Source: Spirochaetaceae bacterium (lineage in GTDB: Bacteria > Spirochaetota > Spirochaetia > DSM-27196 > SKKC01). From it: 23,480 nucleotides of DNA. The DNA lies in assembly GCA_003554375.1 (NCBI GenBank), contig PWGF01000361.1, forward strand, positions 1-23,480, given 5' to 3'. The position numbers and the translations under genes were made by a program. A model generated the notes under the pieces. The model worked only from the letters and a program-made list of their open reading frames with translations. It was not told the origin of the DNA and did not search any database. This document shows, one piece after another, positions 15,014-22,533 of the stretch. Every line of letters starts with the position of its first letter. The first letter of the stretch is position 1.

Positions 15014-15042
15014 TTGTACTTGCAACTCTTACTTAGTACTAT
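15014..15042 (+). promoter_or_regulatory. Candidate promoter of the cyclase gene
   Basis: TTGTAC (15014-15019) is followed after 17 bases by TACTAT (15037-15042), which ends eight bases before the ATG at 15051. The local sequence is AT-rich compared with the surroundings. No Shine-Dalgarno is present, so translation may begin on a leaderless transcript. Confidence 0.45.
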
Positions 15043-15050
15043 TTTGAACT

Positions 15051-18000
15051 ATGGATCGAGCATTGATACCTGAGTTCATCTGCCGGCGGCACATCGAATC
15101 GGTCGAACACGGATCGTTCGACGGTGCGGCGCTGTTCCTCGACATCTCCGGCTTCACGCCGCTCACGACGGCGCTCATGGCCCGGGGAGCTTCCGGTGCC
15201 GAGGAGCTTTCGCGCATCCTCGGCGTCATTTTCGCTCCAATAATCGAGGCAGTCCACGAAAACGACGGCTTCGTCACGACGTTCGCCGGGGATGCGCTCA
15301 CGGCGGTCTTTCCCGGTCCGCCGGCCACTGCCGTTGGGGCGGCGCGCGCCGTCGGGCGAACGGCCCGGACGGTGATCGACCGGGAGCATCTGCAACGGAC
15401 CGCGTCCGGAGAGTTCGCCCTGGAAGCGGGAATCGGGATCGGATACGGCGCGGTTGAGTGGGGCATCGTAGGTTCCGACGACACACCGCTGAGCTACTAC
15501 TTTCGCGGCGATGCACTGGAGCAAGCGTATGCAGCTGAAGCCCGGGGAGGCCCGGGAGAAGTAGGTCTTTCCGAGACCGCACAGCGGAAAGAGACGGAGC
15601 AGGGTGCGCAGACTGAACGGGTCTTGGACACGCCGGCCTCCGGAGACAGCACCGCCGCGTTCGCAACCACGCTGCCGGGCAATGCCCTGGACACGGCCCA
15701 ACGCCGCTTCCGGCCGATAGACGATATCCCCACTCATCGTGCCGGCGAGTTTCGCGAGGTAGCATCGCTTTTCCTGGCTGCCGACGCCGGGGATACGCAT
15801 GATGAGATCAACGAGACGATGACATGCGTGCTTCGCAGCGCCTCAGCGTTCGGCGGGTACTTCGATGTGCTCGATTTCGGAGACAAGGGCTGTGTCGCCC
15901 TCATACTCTTCGGAGCACCGGTCTCCCGCGGCCAGGAGGCCGACCGGGCCGCGGGGTGCGCCCGCGACATTCTAGACTCGCTTGGAAGACGCGCGCGAAT
16001 CGGCATCACCGAGGGCACGGTCTTCGCCGGCTATCTCGGAAACGGCGAGCGGGGTACCTATACCGCGCTCGGCGAGACCATCAACCTCTCGGCACGGCTC
16101 GCGCCGGCGGCTGAACCGGTAACCGCTGTCATGCACGAGAAGGTCGCGACGCATCTGGCAGGACGGTTTCGCCTCTCCGATCCGAAGAGCCTGGATCTCA
16201 AAGGTGTATCGCACGGCACGACCGCCCGCGTACTCGGCGAGAGCGGGGCCGTGGGCAGCGGGAGCGCCGAGAGCGGGAGCGCCGGCAGGGGTGACGGTGA
16301 TACCGGGGCCGGCAGTAGCCGGAGCGCCGGCAGCGGGCGCGGCGGCGCGAGCGAATCCGCTCCAGCGCGCCGAGAAAAAGCCGGCTCGCTCGTCGGGCGT
16401 CACGAGGAGCTCGGGACGCTCAGAGAGTGGCTGGACGGCCGTAGCTCAGCCTCCGGGCTCCGGGTTCTGGAGATCACCGGGGAGGCCGGATCCGGCAAGA
16501 CCCACCTTCTAGAGCACGCGCTACAGACACATCCGGCAATCGTTCCGGATGCCGGGCGAGATCAGGATGGGCCGGAGCCTGCGCCCGAAGGGTCAGCCCC
16601 ATCCGGCGGGCCTCCGCCTGTCGTGCTCAGTCTTACTCCCGAGCCGATCCTCGCCAAGAGCATGAACCTGTTCTTCGATCTGGTGCCGGAGGTCTGCCGG
16701 ACACTCGGGGAGCCGGACCCGTCCACCTCGGCAACGGCCGAGTGGCGCGACCGGCTGGTTGCATACGCTTCCGGCCTCGATTCCACCCTTGGTGCCGAGC
16801 TCGAAGAAAACGCCGACGCCCTCCCGGCGCTCATGGATCTGCCGGGAGGCAAAGCATATCGAGAGCGCGAGGGGCGAGCGCGGTACGAGATGCCGGCAAG
16901 CGCCGCGGTCGCACTGATCCGGTCGCTACTGCGCGAGCGGCCGGTTGTGCTGGTGGCCGAAGACCTCCACGCAACCGATCCGGACAGCCGCGCGATGCTC
17001 GAGCGCATCTGGCGCGCGTGCCTCTACGATCCCTTGGACTGCGTGTTGGTGAGGCGTCCCCCGGACGAATCGACCGCACCGGATCCCGCCCTTCCGGAAG
17101 GAATCGAGCCGGTGTATCTCGAAGTGCCACCGCTGCAACCTGCCGGTCTGGGGGAGCTTGCGACCTCCGTGCTCAACGCTCCGGTGGCCCCTCAGCTCGC
17201 CGACTTTCTCTTCCGGCGCGTCGGAGGGAATCCGTTCTACGCACGGGAGCTCGTGCAGTACTTGAAGCAGTCCGGCCGGCTCGTACGTACAAGCGACGGC
17301 TACGCCGTATCGGGCGACGAATCGGATATTCCCCACAGCGTCACGGCAGTTCTGGTACAACGCCTCGACGCGCTCGATCCGGACGTCCGGGAGACCGCAG
17401 CCATCGCCGCGGTTATCGGGCTCGAGTTCGACGCAGAGCAGATTGCCGCGGTCGACGCGACTGCCGGCACCAGCTCTGCCCTCGAGAAAGGCAGCCGGGC
17501 CGGGCTCTGGCACGAGACGGAGCACCGGCGATACCGGTTCTCCCAGAGCCTGGTGCGCGAGGGGTTGCTCTCCATGCAGCTCGAGAGCGAGCGGCAAAGG
17601 ATCCATAGCGCCGTCTTCGATGCGCTCGCGCCCGGGCTGTCGGACGATCCGGCACGTCACGCCGAGCTTGCACACCACGCTGAACAGGCCGGGCGGATAT
17701 CGGAGGCGCTCACGCACCTCTGGGGCGCCTTCGAGTACGCGCGAGCCAACTTCAAGAACGAGAGAGCCGAGAGCTTCCTTAGACGCTACTTGGCGCTGTG
17801 CAAGGATCCCGCCGATACGATGCGAGTACATGTCGAGTTGGGTTCGCTGTACGAGATGACCGGCGATTGGGAAACTGCCGGTTCATCGCTGATCCAGGCA
17901 CTGGGCCTTGCCGTGGTCAACCGGGATACGCCGCAGCGAATCGCTATACTGACCTCGCTGACCCGCATCTTCAGCCGGCAGGGGCGCGCGGGCGATGCAA

Positions 18001-19004
18001 TCAGCGTCGGCGAGCAGGCAATCTCCGCTGCGGAGAAAGCCGGCCAGGATTCCGAGCTGAGCGCTGCGCTGACGGCGGTCGGAAGAGCTCTGTGGACGGC
18101 AGGGAGGCTCGAGGAGGCGAAACAGAGCCTCATCCGCGCCGCCGAAACCGGCGAGGGCGTGGAGGACCCCAAGAACGCAGGGCTCGCTCTCTACTACCAC
18201 GGCGTAGTCGAGCGAGATCGAAGCGAATACGCATCCGCGCTCGAGCTCTTCAACCGCTCGCGCAGCCGGCTCGAGGAGTACGGCGACCCGCAGCTGACAA
18301 GCTTCCCGCTCTACGATATCGGCATCCTCTCGCAGTATGAAGGAAATCTGGAGCGATCGCAGGAGGCGTTTGAGCACGTGCTCGAAATCTATCGGCGAAC
18401 CGGATACCGGAGTGGAGAGTCCGCGGCCGTGCTCAACGTCGGCGTGCTTCGGGATCGCCGAGGGGATTTCAAAGGCGCGATCGCGTACTTCGAAGAAGCG
18501 CTCGAGATCGCCAAAGAGATCGGGGAGCACCTGGCAATCGCCTACACGCTCTTCAGCATAGGAGCTACCTACTACAAGATGAGGGACAACCGGAAGGCGC
18601 TGGTCTACCTCAAGGATGCGCTCAAGCTCATGCGCTCCCTCGGCGCCGAAGGCTACTACGGTTACGCGCTTTCCTACCTTGCCGCGCTGTACGCACGGAC
18701 GGGAGATGCGAATCGAGTTATATCGATCTGTACGTATCACCGGCAGGCAGTCGACCGGGTGGGAAGCGACCCGGAGAACGGGCTGGCACTGCTCAGTCTT
18801 GCCCGGGTGCCGGCGCGCGGCGCCCGCGTCTCGCCCGAGTGGGCCGGCGCGCTCGCTGACCTTGGCCGCTATTACGGCGTCGACCCCGACAACCCGGAGA
18901 CGCTCTTCCTCGGCGCGATCGAGCGCTCCCGGAGCACCGGGTACGTGAACACGCTCATCCCGGCTCGATTCCATTACGCGCACTACCTTCGGAAACAAGG
19001 CTGA
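15051..19004 (+). CDS. Soluble-adenylyl-cyclase-like protein (C1-C2-NTPase-TPR)
   Basis: This 1317-residue predicted cytoplasmic class III adenylyl cyclase would make cAMP from ATP. Its order matches mammalian soluble adenylyl cyclase. C1 (about 20-165) has LFLDISGFT and FAGDALTAVF with both metal Asp residues (31 and 81) but lacks the Asn-x3-Arg motif. C2 (about 235-395) has FGDKGC (Lys279) and LGETINLSAR (Asn345, Arg349) but has lost the metal Asp residues. One active site at the C1/C2 interface is therefore predicted. A low-complexity Gly/Ser/Ala linker (398-440) leads to an NTPase with Walker A GEAGSGKT (477-484) and Walker-B-like VVLVAEDLH (632-640). TPR-like helical repeats fill about 850-1300, for example YDIGILSQYEGNLERSQEAF. 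It ends at TGA 19002-19004, but TPR-like coding continues in frame behind that codon, so the protein may be truncated. Confidence 0.9.
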   Translation: MDRALIPEFICRRHIESVEHGSFDGAALFLDISGFTPLTTALMARGASGAEELSRILGVIFAPIIEAVHENDGFVTTFAGDALTAVFPGPPATAVGAARAVGRTARTVIDREHLQRTASGEFALEAGIGIGYGAVEWGIVGSDDTPLSYYFRGDALEQAYAAEARGGPGEVGLSETAQRKETEQGAQTERVLDTPASGDSTAAFATTLPGNALDTAQRRFRPIDDIPTHRAGEFREVASLFLAADAGDTHDEINETMTCVLRSASAFGGYFDVLDFGDKGCVALILFGAPVSRGQEADRAAGCARDILDSLGRRARIGITEGTVFAGYLGNGERGTYTALGETINLSARLAPAAEPVTAVMHEKVATHLAGRFRLSDPKSLDLKGVSHGTTARVLGESGAVGSGSAESGSAGRGDGDTGAGSSRSAGSGRGGASESAPARREKAGSLVGRHEELGTLREWLDGRSSASGLRVLEITGEAGSGKTHLLEHALQTHPAIVPDAGRDQDGPEPAPEGSAPSGGPPPVVLSLTPEPILAKSMNLFFDLVPEVCRTLGEPDPSTSATAEWRDRLVAYASGLDSTLGAELEENADALPALMDLPGGKAYREREGRARYEMPASAAVALIRSLLRERPVVLVAEDLHATDPDSRAMLERIWRACLYDPLDCVLVRRPPDESTAPDPALPEGIEPVYLEVPPLQPAGLGELATSVLNAPVAPQLADFLFRRVGGNPFYARELVQYLKQSGRLVRTSDGYAVSGDESDIPHSVTAVLVQRLDALDPDVRETAAIAAVIGLEFDAEQIAAVDATAGTSSALEKGSRAGLWHETEHRRYRFSQSLVREGLLSMQLESERQRIHSAVFDALAPGLSDDPARHAELAHHAEQAGRISEALTHLWGAFEYARANFKNERAESFLRRYLALCKDPADTMRVHVELGSLYEMTGDWETAGSSLIQALGLAVVNRDTPQRIAILTSLTRIFSRQGRAGDAISVGEQAISAAEKAGQDSELSAALTAVGRALWTAGRLEEAKQSLIRAAETGEGVEDPKNAGLALYYHGVVERDRSEYASALELFNRSRSRLEEYGDPQLTSFPLYDIGILSQYEGNLERSQEAFEHVLEIYRRTGYRSGESAAVLNVGVLRDRRGDFKGAIAYFEEALEIAKEIGEHLAIAYTLFSIGATYYKMRDNRKALVYLKDALKLMRSLGAEGYYGYALSYLAALYARTGDANRVISICTYHRQAVDRVGSDPENGLALLSLARVPARGARVSPEWAGALADLGRYYGVDPDNPETLFLGAIERSRSTGYVNTLIPARFHYAHYLRKQG
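16238..16351 (+). repeat. Degenerate 15-base repeats encoding the cyclase linker
   Basis: Units related to GGCAGCGGGAGCGCC recur about five to six times, including GAGAGCGGGAGCGCC and GGCAGTAGCCGGAGCGCC. They encode Gly/Ser/Ala-rich sequence between the second cyclase half and the NTPase. The pattern looks like replication-slippage expansion inside a flexible linker and is not expected to disturb the folded domains. Confidence 0.65.
18728..18833 (+). repeat. Direct repeat copy A, inside the cyclase 3' end
   Basis: This segment encodes CTYHRQAVDR through LARVPARGARVS in the cyclase. It has a second, degenerate copy at 21519-21624. Counting by eye over 105 aligned bases without gaps gives about 88 identities, and the same reading frame stays open in both copies. 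Confidence 0.85.
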
Positions 19005-19202
19005 ACCGACGAAGCGACCGAGCAACTGCGGGAGGCGTATCGACTAGCCAAGCTCGCAAGCTGGGAGCGCTTTGTGAGACAGGTGGAAGAGGAGTACGCC
19101 GAGCTCTTGGAACCTGGCCCGCAGGAGCGCGCCCCTAGGGAGTCGTCCCCAGGCGAATCGGCCACTCGGGAGCCTGGCCCTAAGGAACCTGCCCCGGGGT
19201 GA
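19005..19202 (+). pseudogene. Cyclase C-terminal coding sequence cut off by a TGA codon
   Basis: Directly after the TGA at 19002-19004 the same frame stays open for 65 codons to a second TGA at 19200-19202. It begins TDEATEQLREAYRLAKLASW and continues VRQVEEEYAELLEP. This is a typical TPR helix pair that completes the preceding ...YLRKQG; a single C-to-T change would turn an Arg CGA codon into the present TGA. The final 30 or so residues are a Pro/Glu-rich tail. Sequencing error, true nonsense mutation or stop-codon readthrough are the possible explanations. Confidence 0.7.
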
Positions 19203-19327
19203 GTATGCCCCTCAGGAATCCGGCTCTCTCACTGTCCTACGCCGATGCCCCCAAGAGAATAGGGCGTTGTAGTCCGGCGACTGGCGATTAGCGTGTTATC
19301 CGGTGTCCACAGCTGACTCGATACCGA

Positions 19328-19356
19328 GTGTCAAATCCGCGATAATCAGGTATAAT
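19328..19356 (+). promoter_or_regulatory. Promoter of the restriction-modification genes
   Basis: A perfect -10 TATAAT (19351-19356) lies 17 bases after GTGTCA (19328-19333), which matches TTGACA at four of six positions. The -10 box is framed by the inverted repeat TCAG-GTATAAT-CTGA (19346-19360). The predicted start of transcription is near 19363. Confidence 0.6.
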
Positions 19357-19361
19357 CTGAG

Positions 19362-19376
19362 CGATTCGAGCAATCG
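19362..19376 (+). promoter_or_regulatory. Operator-like inverted repeat at the restriction-modification transcription start
   Basis: CGATT-CGAGC-AATCG has perfect five-base arms and falls on the predicted transcription start of the methyltransferase gene. It could be a binding site for autoregulation, as many type II systems control their own expression. No controller (C) protein gene is visible nearby. Confidence 0.4.
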
Positions 19377-19399
19377 ACAACTCAACTTGGGCGGTGTTT

Positions 19400-20398
19400 A
19401 TGGGTATGACAACTGAAATAACCAGTAATGTGCAATCCGTCGATCTCGCAGACTTCGTTCCGGAGTCATTAAAGAGCGTTACTGATCTCGATACCGCGAT
19501 TCCCGAAATCGCCAAGTCGGACCGGAAGATGAACCTCATACACGAGGCCGTTAACCGAGTGCCCACCTCACACCGGCTGATCCATGGGGACGCTCGAAGT
19601 ATGCCTCGTCTTGCCCCAAGGTCGGTTCATCTCGCCGTCACATCGCCACCGTACTGGACGCTGAAGAAGTACCGGGAGACGGACGGTCAGCTTGGCCACG
19701 TTGAAGACTATGAAACCTTTCTCCAGGAATTGGATCGAGTGTGGCAACAGGTCTATTCAGCGCTCGTTCCCGGTGGACGTCTGATCTGCGTAGTAGGCGA
19801 TGTCTGTCTTTCCCGACGGAAGAACAACGGCGAGCATACTTGTGTGCCATTACATTCATCGATTCAAGAACGTTGTCGCCAAATGGGCTACTCCAACCTC
19901 GCGCCAATCATCTGGCACAAGATAGCAAATGCTTCCTATGAAGTTTCCGGAAACTCACGATTTCTCGGAAAGCCTTACGAGCCGAATGGAGTCGTTAAGA
20001 ACGACATCGAATACCTAATAATGATGCGAAAACCGAAAGGCTACCGCAAGCCCACTAAAGCTGCGCGTATACTAAGTGTTATTTCGGACCCTAATCACAA
20101 GGCGTGGTTCCAGCAAGTTTGGTATGGGCTAAACGGCGCCTCCACTCGCGATCATCCGGCACCGTATCCACTTGAGCTCGCAGAGCGGCTCGTTTGTATG
20201 TTTAGCTTTGTCGGCGATACCGTACTAGATCCATTCACGGGGACCGCGACGACTAACCTCGCCGCCGCCCGGTGGGGACGAAATAGCATTGGTGTGGAAA
20301 TCGACCCGGAGTATTTTGCTATGGCAAGGGATCGAATGGAGGGTGTTGATCAGGATCTCTTTTCTCGAACTGCTGTGCATTATGAAGCTCGACAATGA
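19400..20398 (+). CDS. Type II DNA methyltransferase, beta class, probably N4-cytosine
   Basis: The protein has about 332 residues and would protect host DNA from the neighbouring endonuclease. The catalytic motif IV TSPPYW (about residues 81-86) comes before the AdoMet-binding motif I (VLDPFTGTATTNLAAARWG, about 275-293), the beta-class order. TSPPY is the form typical of N4-cytosine enzymes, although an N6-adenine product cannot be excluded. An N-terminal extension of about 60 residues precedes the catalytic domain. I chose the ATG at 19400; a GTG at 19394 and an ATG at 19406 are alternatives, and none has a strong Shine-Dalgarno. It overlaps the endonuclease gene by 17 bases. Base composition is visibly less GC-rich than the cyclase gene, which suggests horizontal transfer. 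Confidence 0.92.
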   Translation: MGMTTEITSNVQSVDLADFVPESLKSVTDLDTAIPEIAKSDRKMNLIHEAVNRVPTSHRLIHGDARSMPRLAPRSVHLAVTSPPYWTLKKYRETDGQLGHVEDYETFLQELDRVWQQVYSALVPGGRLICVVGDVCLSRRKNNGEHTCVPLHSSIQERCRQMGYSNLAPIIWHKIANASYEVSGNSRFLGKPYEPNGVVKNDIEYLIMMRKPKGYRKPTKAARILSVISDPNHKAWFQQVWYGLNGASTRDHPAPYPLELAERLVCMFSFVGDTVLDPFTGTATTNLAAARWGRNSIGVEIDPEYFAMARDRMEGVDQDLFSRTAVHYEARQ

Positions 20399-21128
20399 AG
20401 CAATAGAACAGAAGCTACGGGAAGCCATCCGCACATTCTGGGCTACCCGTGATTCACAAGGCGAGAACCGAGACCAAGACACCGGCAAGAAAAACGCTGG
20501 GAGTCGCTCAAAGGTGACTGGCGGGAAACAAATGGATGGCTTCATCCAATTGCTATCCGATGTCATGACTGCTGAAGGATTGAACGAGCGCTACCTTCAT
20601 GCAAACCGTGCTACGACGCTACCAGGCTATTTTCGCGCGACCAAGAATTGGGATCTCGTAATCGCGGTGAATGGTACCCTGGTAGCCTCCATCGAACTGA
20701 AGTCCCACGTAGGCTCGTTCGGGAACAACGTCAATAACCGGATCGAAGAGGCGCTCGGTAACGCAACGGACTTAAATGCCGCCTATGAGAAGGGTGCCTT
20801 TCGCCCCTCCGATCGCCCTTGGCTTGGCTATCTGATGCTTCTCGAGCACACAGAAAGATCTAGTCGCCCGATTGACCGAATCGCCGAACCTCACTTCCCT
20901 GCCTTCCCCGAATTTCGCGGTGCATCTTACATGAAGCGCTACGAACTGTTCTGCTTGCGACTCATAAGGGAACGGCACTACGATTCGGCCTGCCTGCTAT
21001 GCTCTCCGACGGACGCTGCAAAGAGCGGAGAATACATCGAGCCGGATCCCGAATTGTCTTTTGTGAAATTCTTAACCTCTCTTCGCGGCAGGATCAGCGC
21101 AGTCGCAAAACAGACCGGTGCCCAATAA
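20382..21128 (+). CDS. XhoI/PaeR7I-family type II restriction endonuclease
   Basis: The product has 248 residues, close to the roughly 246 of PaeR7I and XhoI, whose recognition sequence is CTCGAG. The start is the ATG at 20382 inside the methyltransferase 3' end, giving MKLDNEAIEQKLREAI. The PD-(D/E)xK-type catalytic set is visible as Asp91 (NWDLVI) and Glu105-x-Lys107 (SIELKS). The family-typical stretch GSFGNNVNNRIEEALGNATD lies at 111-130, and GASYMKRYELFCLRLI is near the C-terminus. No frameshift or internal stop is present, so it should be active. It is co-transcribed and probably translationally coupled with the methyltransferase, which precedes it, the safe order for establishing the system. 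Cleavage at CTCGAG is inferred from family membership. Confidence 0.9.
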   Translation: MKLDNEAIEQKLREAIRTFWATRDSQGENRDQDTGKKNAGSRSKVTGGKQMDGFIQLLSDVMTAEGLNERYLHANRATTLPGYFRATKNWDLVIAVNGTLVASIELKSHVGSFGNNVNNRIEEALGNATDLNAAYEKGAFRPSDRPWLGYLMLLEHTERSSRPIDRIAEPHFPAFPEFRGASYMKRYELFCLRLIRERHYDSACLLCSPTDAAKSGEYIEPDPELSFVKFLTSLRGRISAVAKQTGAQ

Positions 21129-21505
21129 ACTCATTAGCCCCGGGCCTTGTCGCTCAGTGTCACGTGCGGCCCTGGTGGTCTGGTGGAGATGTCCACGAGG
21201 TGCGCTATTGCGACTGCTTGCCTGGCGCTTGGTCGAACAAGGGATGGCCGCTAAAGGACCAACGCGGCCTTCTGACCGGCCGTTCCCTTACTGTTGAAGT
21301 ACAGCCTTTGAGTTTTGCCGAGTACTTGGATTTCAGCAGCATTCACATAGCTCGGCGTGACCGGCGGCTGCTCGAGCGTTACTTCCGGGACTACGCGCGT
21401 AGCGGCGGGCAACGTCATCTCTTCGAGCGGTTCGAGGCTCGTCGCAAAGTCATTGTTGATTCGGTGGAGATGTTGTCTCAGCTCGCCGAGGAGCAGGAAA
21501 CATAA
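21129..21505 (+). pseudogene. Remnant of an AAA/DUF4143-type ATPase gene
   Basis: About 21269-21390 encodes LLTGRSLTVEVQPLSFAEYL followed by DF, which matches the sensor and linker region of AAA_14/DUF4143 ATPases (usual form: L-x-GR-x-L-x-x-EV-x-PLSF-x-EYL). RRLLERYFRDYARSGG follows, close to the usual ERYLRYGGFP segment. The Walker motifs and the C-terminal domain are missing, and no start codon or Shine-Dalgarno suits this piece, so it is a gene fragment. It lies directly behind the endonuclease and before the second copy of the cyclase repeat. It may be debris from a mobile or defence-type cargo gene. Confidence 0.6.
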
Positions 21506-21518
21506 CACGAACAACGTC

Positions 21519-21624
21519 CTGTACGTATCACCGCCAGACAGTCGAACCGGTGGAAAGTGATCGGGAGAACGGGCCGGCAGTTCTGATCCTTGCCCGGGTG
21601 CCGGCGCGCGACGCCCGCGTTTCT
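21519..21624 (+). repeat. Direct repeat copy B, degenerate cyclase 3' fragment
   Basis: Translated in the same frame as the cyclase, this piece reads CTYHRQTVEPVESDRENGPA and then VLILARVPARDARV. This matches cyclase residues from 1227 onward. About 88 of 105 bases agree by eye. Similarity fades after about 21625, just before the permease gene ends at 21652. It is not part of an intact gene. Confidence 0.85.
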
Positions 21625-21651
21625 CGTCCGAGCGGGCCGGGGCGCGACGTA

Positions 21652-22533
21652 CTAGGACTTGAGCGCGCCGCTCGTGAGCCCGCTGATGATGCGCTCGTGG
21701 AAGAATACGTACACAATAACGCTTGGAAGAATGGAGAGGGTGATTGCCGCGAACATCCCGGTGTAGTCGGTGAAGAACTGCCCGGAGAAGTCACGGATCC
21801 CCAACTGCAATGTACGCGTAGCAAACGACGCGGTGAGCAGAAGGGCGTAGACGAACTCGTTCCACGAGAACAGAAACACGAACGTCGCCGCCGTTACGAT
21901 TCCGAGCTTGCTCAACGGAAGAACAATGAGCGCGTATCGCTGCCAGAACGTACAGCCGTCGATTATCCCGGCCTCCTCCATCTCAAACGGAATCGACTTC
22001 ATAAAGCCGTGGAGCAGAAAGGTCGAGATCGGGAGGTTGATTGCCGTGTAGACGATCGTCAACCCAAGCAACGTGTCATAGAGACGGATGCTCCGTATGA
22101 TCTGGTAGTACGGCACCATAAAAGCGATGATCGGTACCAGAACGCCGGCAAGAATGCCGGTGAGGATAAGCTGTCGTCCGCGGAAGCGCTCGCGCGCAAA
22201 GACAAACCCTCCCATGCTGCAGATAAGCATATTGATTGCCGTCGACGCGGAGCTCACGATAACGGAGTTCAGGAGCAGGCGCGGGAGCCCGCTGACTTGG
22301 ATGGCCTTGAGGTAGTTCTCGAACTGGAGAGTCGCCGGGAGCGCAAACGGATCGGTCAGGAACTCGGCGTTCGTCTTGAGAGAAGTGAATACCAGCCAGA
22401 AGAGCGGCATGATCGTCACGACGAAAAAGACAGCCAAGACCAGCCACTTGCCGGCCCACGCTGCGATGCGTGAGGCGCGGATCCTTGGGCCGGATGCGGA
22501 TCGCCGTACATCCGGTAGCGTCACCTCGCTCAT
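21652..22533 (-). CDS. Sugar ABC transporter permease, MalG/MsmG type
   Basis: This 293-residue inner-membrane protein has about six transmembrane segments, beginning with WLVLAVFFVVTIMPLFWLVF. The ATPase-contact EAA loop is intact: EMEEAGIIDGCTFWQRYALI followed by VLPLSKLGI. It ends with the usual HERIISGLTSGALK motif of MalG-type permeases. The ATG at 22533 overlaps the stop of the upstream permease by four bases, so the two subunits are translated together and should pair in a 1:1 channel. No ATPase gene is present; in this family a shared MsmK-type ATPase encoded elsewhere is common. The imported sugar is unknown. Confidence 0.95.
   Translation of the reverse strand: MSEVTLPDVRRSASGPRIRASRIAAWAGKWLVLAVFFVVTIMPLFWLVFTSLKTNAEFLTDPFALPATLQFENYLKAIQVSGLPRLLLNSVIVSSASTAINMLICSMGGFVFARERFRGRQLILTGILAGVLVPIIAFMVPYYQIIRSIRLYDTLLGLTIVYTAINLPISTFLLHGFMKSIPFEMEEAGIIDGCTFWQRYALIVLPLSKLGIVTAATFVFLFSWNEFVYALLLTASFATRTLQLGIRDFSGQFFTDYTGMFAAITLSILPSVIVYVFFHERIISGLTSGALKS

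Noticed and set aside
17883..19025. Long open minus-strand frame opposite the cyclase TPR region, and similar frames opposite the ATPase (9747-10340, 10632-11663)
   Set aside because: They mirror the codon bias of the real genes, have no recognisable domains and no start signals.
21550..22473. Plus-strand frame that runs from repeat copy B into the permease gene
   Set aside because: Only the first 25 or so residues resemble the cyclase tail; the rest is antisense to a clear MalG-type permease.
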